DNA of 15,751 nt, taken from contig JAEWNB010000056.1 of NCBI GenBank assembly GCA_023392945.1, positions 1 through 15,751 on the forward strand. The letters are read 5' to 3'. Origin of the DNA: Bacteroidota bacterium. Its GTDB lineage: Bacteria; Bacteroidota; Bacteroidia; Bacteroidales; WCHB1-69. Every line of letters starts with the position of its first letter. Position 1 is the stretch's first letter. Of the stretch, positions 6,725-13,544 are shown in pieces. Below the pieces are notes generated by a model. That model made no database searches, was not told the origin of the DNA, and worked only from the letters and a program-made list of their open reading frames with translations. The translations under genes and the position numbers were made by a program.

Positions 6725-7849
6725 TTAATTTTCTGAAATAAATTCTTCATCTGTCAAGGTGAGTAGAAAAGCTTTTAAACTAGCCATTTGTGTTGGGGTT
6801 AAATAAGCCCCACCTTGAGAAATTTTGTGCATTAAAGGGCTGATATATGGAGAATTAACCAACCCTGTGTTGTAAAATTCGAGGACTTCATCTAGAGTTT
6901 TGTAGCGTCCATCGTACATATAAGGGGCAGTAACTTCAATATTACGCAGAGAAGGCGCTCTGTATGCTCCTATATCCTGACTGTCACCGGAAACTGAATA
7001 TCTGTCTCTGGTGTCGGTAAATACGTTTTCTAATCCATTATTATAAAAAAGGTTAGTCGTAAACAAAGGGTTTCCGTCACTACCATGACAGTGAAAACAG
7101 TCTGCCCCTTCTTCAGTCGTAAAGAGAATATATCCCTGTAATTCTTGAGAGGTCAACTGTTCTTCTCCCCGCATATAGCGATCAAATTTGGAATTTGAAG
7201 AAATTAATGTCCTGATATATTGTGCAATAGCTTTTTCAATACGATCAATATTGATTTCTTCCGTTCCAAAAGCTTTTTTAAATAAGGATGGATAATAGCC
7301 AACACCCTTAATAGCGGCAACAGCTTTTTCAGTTGTGCTGTTCATCTCATGAGGAGCCATAATTCCCATTGTTACGACATCTTCCAAAGTTCTTCTATTA
7401 AGATCGGGATTATCTGAATGAATCATTCCATTCCAAAAATATCCTTCATGATTAAAAACCAAATTCATGAGAGGCATGGCATTGTGTGGCGTATAAATGC
7501 CGGAACGCCCAAATGTACGTCCTTCCGGAAAGCGAGGGTTGTCCATCCCAACATCATAAGCATGCGCTTTTACATGGCAGGTAGCACAACACATCATAGA
7601 GTCAGGATTGTTTCCGGTGTATCCACACAAACGATTGTCATGAAAAAGTTTTTCACCAAGATCAACTCCTTCAACAGTTAATGGATTATTTGATGGTATG
7701 TTAAGTTGAGTTGGAAAGAATTTCGGAATTTGCAAGTCATAAGGAGTTGGTTTATAAGGCTCCTCAGGCTTTTTGCAACTAACAAAAATGACACAATAAT
7801 AGCTGAATAAAACAAATGCCAAAAATGAGAAGCTCTTTATTTTATTCAT
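6725..7849 (-). CDS. Dihaem cytochrome c peroxidase/MauG-family lipoprotein
   Basis: A 374-residue exported protein predicted to reduce hydrogen peroxide with electrons from a c-type cytochrome or quinol pathway. The N-terminus is a lipoprotein signal (hydrophobic residues 7-24, then FVSC with Cys25 followed by KK), so the protein is probably lipid-anchored in the periplasm or outer membrane. Two haem c sites are visible: CATCH (88-92) and CFHCH (251-255). Family motifs include LGEKLFHDNRL (64-74), the segment HNAMPLMNLVFN (122-133), and YRAPSLRNIEVTAPYMYDGR (296-315). Length and order fit bacterial dihaem peroxidases (CcpA/MauG group), and the Met or His ligand of the high-potential haem cannot be settled by eye. 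It is spaced 10 bases after parC and 11 bases before pduO, so the three are likely one transcript. The start ATG is unambiguous because it begins the signal peptide. Confidence 0.93.
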   Translation of the reverse strand: MNKIKSFSFLAFVLFSYYCVIFVSCKKPEEPYKPTPYDLQIPKFFPTQLNIPSNNPLTVEGVDLGEKLFHDNRLCGYTGNNPDSMMCCATCHVKAHAYDVGMDNPRFPEGRTFGRSGIYTPHNAMPLMNLVFNHEGYFWNGMIHSDNPDLNRRTLEDVVTMGIMAPHEMNSTTEKAVAAIKGVGYYPSLFKKAFGTEEINIDRIEKAIAQYIRTLISSNSKFDRYMRGEEQLTSQELQGYILFTTEEGADCFHCHGSDGNPLFTTNLFYNNGLENVFTDTRDRYSVSGDSQDIGAYRAPSLRNIEVTAPYMYDGRYKTLDEVLEFYNTGLVNSPYISPLMHKISQGGAYLTPTQMASLKAFLLTLTDEEFISEN

Positions 7850-7859
7850 TTTTTTATTT

Positions 7860-10610
7860 TTAAAATAAGGTCAATTGCTCTCCTCCTTCTTCTTCCTCTA
7901 TACTTTTATTCTTTTGTTTAACAACAGGCGGGGAAATTGGTTCAATTGTCTCGAAAATCTCTTTTGCTAAAGACAAATCGATATCATCAGCCGTTGTGGA
8001 ATCGCTATTACTATTTTCGGAATCATTTGAGTTATCGGGTTCCTCCAGATTTTCTTCATCCTCATATGGAAGAGGTTCCATTTGAGTAATTTCCTTAATA
8101 TTATTGAAATTTAATCTTTTTCCACGAGCTTTAATATTCATAATTTCAACAAAATCAGAACATAAGATAATCTCAGATTGAATATCTTTACTGTTTTTAT
8201 TGGTATATTTAATCATGACTCTTGCCAAATGATCAATAGAAACCACAAGAATAGAAATGTTTTTGTCATCCGGAATGAAATCCATTTTTCTTTCCGTATT
8301 TTCAACTTTAAAACGTTTTATAAAGTATTTATTCTCTTTTTTGTTAAAGTAAATAGTAGTGATAATTCGATTAGGGTTGAATTTTTCGATTATTTCCAGA
8401 TTGTCATCAAAATGGATAGAAAAATCATAACCGGTAATTTTATAGTGTCCTGATTTATATATAGATATGATTTTGTCATCTTCTTTAAAGGCCCCAAGAA
8501 GATTGCCTCTTTCTTCATTGTTAAGTCTCATTACGGAAGAATCAAAATAGACATTGATAGCACTAAGGGTTGAAATGCCTTTTTCACTTAATTCTATTTT
8601 GCGAACAGGATTTCTAGTTAGAATATTACCTTGTGAGTTTCTGTTTTTAATAGCCAAGAGTGAAAAGTCAAATTCAAATTGTAACTTTTTAAGTTTGGGT
8701 TTTGGTTTAAGAAAAACTTTGACCTTTTCAGCTTCTCCATTAGGATTTGAAGTAAAGTACAATACTTTAGAATCGCTTTTTCCTTTTGTCAGATCATACT
8801 CTTTATCGCGGGTAACTCCACCGATTGCGAATCTTTTGACCATAGCTGCTCCGTTGGGACCGTCGGAATAAACCATATTGTAAATGGTACGGTCATCATT
8901 TCTCTTAAAAACTTCCACATGGAGAATGTTTTTCCCAAAGAAATGCTTGTCATTGACTTTGCTGACAATAAATTTGCCATTTTCGCCAAATACTATAATT
9001 TCGTCGATATCGGAACAATCACCTGCAAATTCAACACCCTCATCTTTTTTTAAGCCCATTCCAACGAAACCTTCTTTTTTGTTGACATATAATTTTTGGT
9101 TTGCCACTGCCACAGTTGAGGCAACAATATTGTCGAAATTCTTAATTTCAGTTTTTCTATCCTTCTCTTTTCCATATTTTTTCTTAAGCTGCCTAAAATA
9201 ATTAATTGCGAACTCAATTAAATGGTCAAGATGATTTTTAACTTCTTCAATATTTATTTCAATTTCTTCAATTTGTTGTTCTGCTTTCTTAATGTCAAAT
9301 TTGGAAATTTTTCTTACCGGTTTCTCGCACAATTTGAGCATATCTTCACGCACTATTTCTCTCCTAAACATAGGACGGTAAGGATTAAAAGCTATTTCGA
9401 TGTTGTCAACCTGATTTTCCCATGAATCTGTATCTTTTTCCAGTTCTTTATAAATTCTTTTTTCAAAGAAGATCTTTTCCAGAGAAATCCAATGCCATTG
9501 TTCTTCCAGCTCCCCTAATAATATTTCAAGTTCTTTTTTAAGAAGAGATACCGTATTTTCGGTATTAATTTTGAGAATATCTTTTACTGAAAGGAAGGCA
9601 GGTTTTCCTTTAGAAATAACACAAGCATTGGTAGAATATGACATTTCACAATCTGTAAAAGCATATAAAGCATCAATAGTTTGGTCAGGAGAGACACCGG
9701 GATAGAGGTGAAGTAAAATTTCTACATTTTCAGCAGTATTGTCATCAATTTTCTTAATTTTCAATTTTCCTTTTTCAATAGCAGGAGTAATTGAATCTTT
9801 AATCAATTTTGTCGTATTTGTGCCATAGGGGATTTCATTGATAATAAGCATTTTTTTATCAACAATAGTAATTTTGGCACGATTACGAATTTTACCGCCT
9901 CTCATTCCGTCATTATATTTGCTGACATCAACATATCCTCCTGTAGGAAAATCGGGAAAAATTTCGAACTCTTTGTTCTCTAATATAGCTATTGAGGCAT
10001 CAATAAGTTCATTAAAATTATGAGGTAATATTTTAGTATTAAGTCCGACAGCAATCCCTTCAACTCCCTGAGCCAGAAGAAGAGGAAATTTAATAGGTAA
10101 AACAATAGGTTCCTTATTGCGTCCGTCATAAGATCTTTGCCATTCAGTGGTTTTATGGTTGAATACCACTTCGAGGGCAAATTTTGAAAGTCGAGCTTCA
10201 ATGTATCGGGGAGCAGCGGCACTATCTCCTGTCAGAAGATTTCCCCAGTTTCCTTGTGTATCTATTACAAGCTGCTTTTGTCCTAACTGAACCATTGCAT
10301 CTCCAATAGAGCGATCTCCGTGGGGATGGTATTTCATTGTATTTCCGATAATGTTAGCGGCCTTATTGTAACGCCCATCTTCTAATTCATCCATAGAATG
10401 AAGAATGCGTCTTTGTACCGGTTTTAAGCCATCCATTACATCCGGAAGCGCTCTGTCAAGTATTACATATGAAGCATAGTCTAAAAACCAATTTTCGAAC
10501 ATGGATTGCACATGAACAATATTGTGTAAGTCAGTGCCATCCGAACCAATTGGAAGAATCTGGGAATCATTGTTTTCTTCTTGAGGTTGGGGAGTTGTAT
10601 TATCTTCCAT
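7860..10610 (-). CDS. parC: DNA topoisomerase IV subunit A (ParC)
   Basis: A 916-residue type IIA topoisomerase breakage-reunion subunit; with ParE it decatenates replicated chromosomes. The winged-helix domain includes RALPDVMDGLKPVQRRIL (53-70) and YHPHGDRSIGDAMVQLGQ (94-111). The catalytic tyrosine is Y136 in AAAPRYIEARL (131-141), with R135 before it. The tower and coiled-coil regions follow (about 340-480), then a beta-propeller-like C-terminal domain without a GyrA box (QRRGGKG-type), which favours ParC over GyrA. After about residue 840 comes an acidic, Ser/Asn-rich, probably disordered tail ending EEEEGGEQLTLF. The last five residues resemble a sliding-clamp-binding motif. R100 occupies the position of E. 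coli GyrA Ser83. The ATG at 10610 was chosen because the TTG at 10643 overlaps the predicted -7 box. parE is not in the window. It heads the operon with the peroxidase and pduO. Confidence 0.95.
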   Translation of the reverse strand: MEDNTTPQPQEENNDSQILPIGSDGTDLHNIVHVQSMFENWFLDYASYVILDRALPDVMDGLKPVQRRILHSMDELEDGRYNKAANIIGNTMKYHPHGDRSIGDAMVQLGQKQLVIDTQGNWGNLLTGDSAAAPRYIEARLSKFALEVVFNHKTTEWQRSYDGRNKEPIVLPIKFPLLLAQGVEGIAVGLNTKILPHNFNELIDASIAILENKEFEIFPDFPTGGYVDVSKYNDGMRGGKIRNRAKITIVDKKMLIINEIPYGTNTTKLIKDSITPAIEKGKLKIKKIDDNTAENVEILLHLYPGVSPDQTIDALYAFTDCEMSYSTNACVISKGKPAFLSVKDILKINTENTVSLLKKELEILLGELEEQWHWISLEKIFFEKRIYKELEKDTDSWENQVDNIEIAFNPYRPMFRREIVREDMLKLCEKPVRKISKFDIKKAEQQIEEIEINIEEVKNHLDHLIEFAINYFRQLKKKYGKEKDRKTEIKNFDNIVASTVAVANQKLYVNKKEGFVGMGLKKDEGVEFAGDCSDIDEIIVFGENGKFIVSKVNDKHFFGKNILHVEVFKRNDDRTIYNMVYSDGPNGAAMVKRFAIGGVTRDKEYDLTKGKSDSKVLYFTSNPNGEAEKVKVFLKPKPKLKKLQFEFDFSLLAIKNRNSQGNILTRNPVRKIELSEKGISTLSAINVYFDSSVMRLNNEERGNLLGAFKEDDKIISIYKSGHYKITGYDFSIHFDDNLEIIEKFNPNRIITTIYFNKKENKYFIKRFKVENTERKMDFIPDDKNISILVVSIDHLARVMIKYTNKNSKDIQSEIILCSDFVEIMNIKARGKRLNFNNIKEITQMEPLPYEDEENLEEPDNSNDSENSNSDSTTADDIDLSLAKEIFETIEPISPPVVKQKNKSIEEEEGGEQLTLF

Positions 10611-10640
10611 ATAAATAAAATAAAATCGAAAAATCTGGTG

Positions 10641-10648
10641 CAAAGATA
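10641..10648 (-). promoter_or_regulatory. Bacteroidota -7 box upstream of parC
   Basis: On the minus strand TATCTTTGC matches TAnnTTTG. It lies 31 bases upstream of the parC ATG and overlaps the TTG that an automatic caller would take as start. No convincing TTTG is seen at the -33 position. Confidence 0.6.
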
Positions 10649-10681
10649 CTATTTTTATTTTTTAAAATGAAAGATTTTTGC

Positions 10682-10689
10682 TATTTTTG
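10682..10689 (+). promoter_or_regulatory. Bacteroidota -7 box upstream of the carboxyltransferase
   Basis: TATTTTTG within the shared 13-mer TTGCTATTTTTGC (10678-10690). Transcription would begin at about 10695, right at the start of a hairpin. No clear -33 TTTG is visible upstream. Confidence 0.6.
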
Positions 10690-10696
10690 CAGACTC

Positions 10697-10725
10697 AAAC
10701 GAGTAATTTTAAATACTCGTTTTTT
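10697..10725 (+). promoter_or_regulatory. Terminator-like stem-loop at the 5' end of the carboxyltransferase leader
   Basis: AAACGAGTA (10697-10705) pairs perfectly with TACTCGTTT (10714-10722) around an 8-base AT loop, followed by further T. The region lies between two divergent genes, so there is no upstream gene to terminate. It is therefore a leader element (mRNA 5' stabiliser or attenuator) or a fortuitous inverted repeat. A start-stop pair ATGTAA follows at 10729-10734. Confidence 0.55.
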
Positions 10726-10757
10726 GTTATGTAAACTTAGAAAATTTGAATATAGCT

Positions 10758-12545
10758 ATGAAAAAACAAATTAAATTCTGTCTCCTTTACCGAGATATGT
10801 GGCAATCCTCAGGGAAATATGTTCCCAGAGTGGATCAATTGGTTAAGATCGCACCGGTTATTATTGAAATGGGGTGTTTTGACAGAGTAGAAACTAATGG
10901 TGGAGCATCAGAACAAGTGAACCTTTTATATGGAGAAAATCCTAATAAGGCTGTCAGAGAATGGGTTAAACCTTTCAATGAAGCAGGTATTAAAACTATG
11001 ATGCTGGAACGGGCTTTAAATGGGCTGAGGATGTTCCCTGTCCCAGCTGATGTTAGAAAATTAATGTTTAAGGTTAAAAAAGCTCAGGGCGTTGACATAG
11101 CACGCTCTTTTTGCGGACTTAACGACCACCGCAACCTTGAACTTTCTGTCAAATATGCCAAGGAAGCCGAAATGATTTCTCAAGGAGCTCTCAGTATTAC
11201 CTATTCCGATATTCATACCGTGGATTATTATATGCAAGTTGTGGATAAATTAGTAGAATATGGTACTGATGAAATAGGTCTTAAAGATATGGCCGGTATT
11301 GGTCGTCCTGTTATGCTCGGCAAACTTACTAAGGCGATAAAGGATAAGTATCCGCATATTTTGGTTCAATATCACGGTCACTCCGGACCGGGCTTTTCTG
11401 TTGCATCTATGCTTGAAGTTTGTAAAAATGGAGCAGATATCATTGATGTTGCTATGGAGCCTCTCTCATGGGGAATGGTACATCCTGATGTGATTACTAT
11501 TCAGGCTATGTTGAAAGATGCTGGTTTTGATGTTCCTGAAATCAATATGAATGCCTATATGGAAGCCCGACGCCTGACCCAGTCATTTATGGATGATTTT
11601 CTTGGCTATTTTATTGATCCTAAAAATAAAATTACGACTTCTCTCATGGTCGGTTGCGGTTTACCCGGGGGAATGATGGGCTCTTTAATGGCTGATTTGA
11701 AAGGGGTTCACAATAGTATAAATCATTTTCTGAAAGAATCCGGGAAACCTGAATTGACGGAAGATGATTTGCTGGTAAATCTCTTCGAAGAAGTAGAATA
11801 TGTTTGGCCAAAAGTTGGAAATCCCCCCTTGGTTACTCCTTATAGCCAGTATGTTAAAAATATTGCTCTTATGAATCTATTGCAACTCTCTCAAGGAAAA
11901 CCTCGCTATTCCATGATGGATAAGAATATGTGGGATATGATTTTAGGAAGAACCGGAAAATTACCCGGGAAGCTGGCTCCTGAGATTATGGACCTTGTGA
12001 AAGAAAAGAAATACGAAATGTTTGACGGAAATCCACAAGATAATTATCCTGATGAACTTCCCAAGTACCTCAAATTAATGGAAGAAAAAGGTTGGGATCG
12101 CGGACAAGATGATGAAGAGTTATTTGAATTTGCAATGCATGAAAGACAATATCTTGATTATAAGTCCGGAGCAGCTAAGAAGAACTTTGAAAAAGAGCTG
12201 GAGAAGGCTAAAAATCAATTTAATACTCAGCCAGTTGTTACAGATGCAAAAGCTCCTCAATCTTCCAGGCAAGAACTGATTTCCAGTATCCTTGAAAAGG
12301 AACCCGATGCCAAACCGGTGACTGCCACTATTAGTGGTTCAGTTTTATGGGAAGTGGCTGTGACTGAAATTTCAATGAATCCTCCAATCGGAAAAGCTTA
12401 TAAGGTGGGAGATGTGGTTTGTGTTGTGGCTGCCTATTTTGGGAATGAGGAAATTCTATCGTTATTTGACGGGAAATTAATATCTGTCATTGTCAAACAA
12501 GGAGAGAAAGTTAATAAAGGTGATATCATTGCCTTTATTAAGTAA
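10758..12545 (+). CDS. Pyruvate/oxaloacetate carboxyltransferase (OadA/PycB-like) with non-biotinylated C-terminal domain
   Basis: A 595-residue protein of the OadA/pyruvate carboxylase subunit B type. Canonical members move a carboxyl group between biotin and pyruvate/oxaloacetate at a metal-dependent TIM barrel. The barrel is recognisable: YRDMWQSSGKYVPR (11-24, metal-ligand D13), DEIGLKDMAGIG (171-182, K176, the usual carbamylated Lys) and YHGHSGPG (205-212, metal ligands H206 and H208). The conserved PYC/OADA domain follows (about 285-470), with GLPGGMMGSL (301-310) and PLVTPYSQYVKNIA (357-370). A linker (485-518) leads to a biotinyl-like domain (about 520-595), but the AMKM biotin site is replaced by AAYFGNEE (558-565), so no acceptor Lys is present. 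A biotin carrier in trans, or a role without biotin, is inferred. The ATG at 10758 gives MKKQIKF; a TTG four codons upstream was rejected. It is a monocistronic unit with its own leader hairpin and terminator. Confidence 0.88.
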   Translation: MKKQIKFCLLYRDMWQSSGKYVPRVDQLVKIAPVIIEMGCFDRVETNGGASEQVNLLYGENPNKAVREWVKPFNEAGIKTMMLERALNGLRMFPVPADVRKLMFKVKKAQGVDIARSFCGLNDHRNLELSVKYAKEAEMISQGALSITYSDIHTVDYYMQVVDKLVEYGTDEIGLKDMAGIGRPVMLGKLTKAIKDKYPHILVQYHGHSGPGFSVASMLEVCKNGADIIDVAMEPLSWGMVHPDVITIQAMLKDAGFDVPEINMNAYMEARRLTQSFMDDFLGYFIDPKNKITTSLMVGCGLPGGMMGSLMADLKGVHNSINHFLKESGKPELTEDDLLVNLFEEVEYVWPKVGNPPLVTPYSQYVKNIALMNLLQLSQGKPRYSMMDKNMWDMILGRTGKLPGKLAPEIMDLVKEKKYEMFDGNPQDNYPDELPKYLKLMEEKGWDRGQDDEELFEFAMHERQYLDYKSGAAKKNFEKELEKAKNQFNTQPVVTDAKAPQSSRQELISSILEKEPDAKPVTATISGSVLWEVAVTEISMNPPIGKAYKVGDVVCVVAAYFGNEEILSLFDGKLISVIVKQGEKVNKGDIIAFIK

Positions 12546-12574
12546 TTGATGTTTTAAAATAATTACTGTTTAAA

Positions 12575-13510
12575 TTATGCTGTTTCTGTTTGTGAGACAG
12601 CATTTTTTTTATTTCGTCTCTTCCACATTATAAATAACCCTGCAGCGATAAGAATAGAAGAGATAATCATTATGGGAATATATCCCGGAATATCAGCAGG
12701 AGTTAAATCATCAAAATTCAAATTGTTCTTGAAGTCAATATAATTGAAAATCAAGGAAGATGAGTTGTGCAAGAAATGTGCTATTATGGGTAACCAAAGA
12801 GAACCACTCCACACCCATAGATATCCCAGATATGCCCCCAATAACATTCTTGGAATAAAACCATAGAATTGAAGATGAATGGCACTGAAAATAAATGCAG
12901 TAACCCATATTGCAATATGGTGGTTTTTTACGAGCCTGTTAATAAAAGGCTGAAGTGTTCCTCTGAATAAAAATTCTTCACAGACTGCAGGGACTAAGGC
13001 AAGAAGTACAATGTTTAACAGTAAAATAGAGATTTTGCTGTTATCTGCCAGTAAGGTGAGAATGGAGTTGCTGCTATCTTCCATCTGTTTCATCCAAACT
13101 TCAGCATTGTGAAGGCATGCCGGTAATTCTATCATTTCGTTCCAGTATGCCAATGAATAAACTATAGGTTGCAGGAAAATGGATAAAATTAGCACAATTA
13201 AAACAGGGAAAAAGGTTGGTGATTTGTCTGCTTCACTATAGCTAAAAAGATTTTTTTGAGCAAAGTAAGAAAATAGCAATGCAGGAAGTAGAAAAGTCCC
13301 TATTGATGAAAAAGTCTGTATGATTCTGATATTGTTAACTGAGGAATAGATATCTGAAACTTCTCCGCCCGAAAGGAGTGTTGCTATTAGTTGACCAAAA
13401 GCAGTTATGATGATGGTTCCACCAAAAATTAATAGCAAAAGAAAAAGAAATTGTATGAAATAATTTTTTTCATGAAAAAATGGAGCGCTTTCTGTGGAAA
13501 AAGATTTCAT
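12575..13510 (-). CDS. CPBP family intramembrane metalloprotease
   Basis: A 311-residue polytopic membrane protein of the CPBP/CAAX prenyl protease 2-like (Abi) family. Hydrophobic helices occur at about 18-48, 64-84, 100-122, 160-176, 199-211, 221-233, 236-246 and 277-296. The catalytic motifs are complete: EEFLFRG (178-184, E178/E179 and R183), FSAIH (208-212, H212) and HFLHN (245-249). Members act as glutamate-type metalloproteases or as substrate-specific membrane proteins; the substrate here is unknown. The family includes bacteriocin-immunity proteins, but no bacteriocin gene is nearby, so a housekeeping role is as likely. It is the third gene of the rocD operon, 34 bases after the methyltransferase stop, with no promoter box of its own. 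Its final codons overlap the terminator of the convergent gene. Confidence 0.92.
   Translation of the reverse strand: MKSFSTESAPFFHEKNYFIQFLFLLLLIFGGTIIITAFGQLIATLLSGGEVSDIYSSVNNIRIIQTFSSIGTFLLPALLFSYFAQKNLFSYSEADKSPTFFPVLIVLILSIFLQPIVYSLAYWNEMIELPACLHNAEVWMKQMEDSSNSILTLLADNSKISILLLNIVLLALVPAVCEEFLFRGTLQPFINRLVKNHHIAIWVTAFIFSAIHLQFYGFIPRMLLGAYLGYLWVWSGSLWLPIIAHFLHNSSSLIFNYIDFKNNLNFDDLTPADIPGYIPIMIISSILIAAGLFIMWKRRNKKNAVSQTETA
12577..12610 (+). terminator. Intrinsic terminator of the carboxyltransferase gene
   Basis: ATGCTGTTTC (12577-12586) pairs with GAGACAGCAT (12594-12603), ten pairs including one T-G wobble, around a 7-base loop, followed by an eight-T run. It terminates the plus-strand gene, while most of it lies inside the last codons of the convergent CPBP gene. 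The minus strand has no comparable T-run after the hairpin. Confidence 0.85.
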
Positions 13511-13544
13511 AAAATAATGATTTAGAAAAAAATAATAGATATAA

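Noticed and set aside
8178..9425. Several plus-strand frames of 67-105 residues opposite parC
   Set aside because: Phe- and Leu-rich shadow translations of the AT-rich antisense strand, with no promoter box or recognisable domain.
10611..10643. TTG start extending ParC by 11 residues
   Set aside because: The TTG is part of the TATCTTTG box on the minus strand; the ATG at 10610 is the sensible start.
12575..13510. CPBP protease as bacteriocin immunity or phage abortive-infection protein
   Set aside because: No bacteriocin, toxin or phage gene nearby; it sits in an operon with metabolic and RNA-modification genes.
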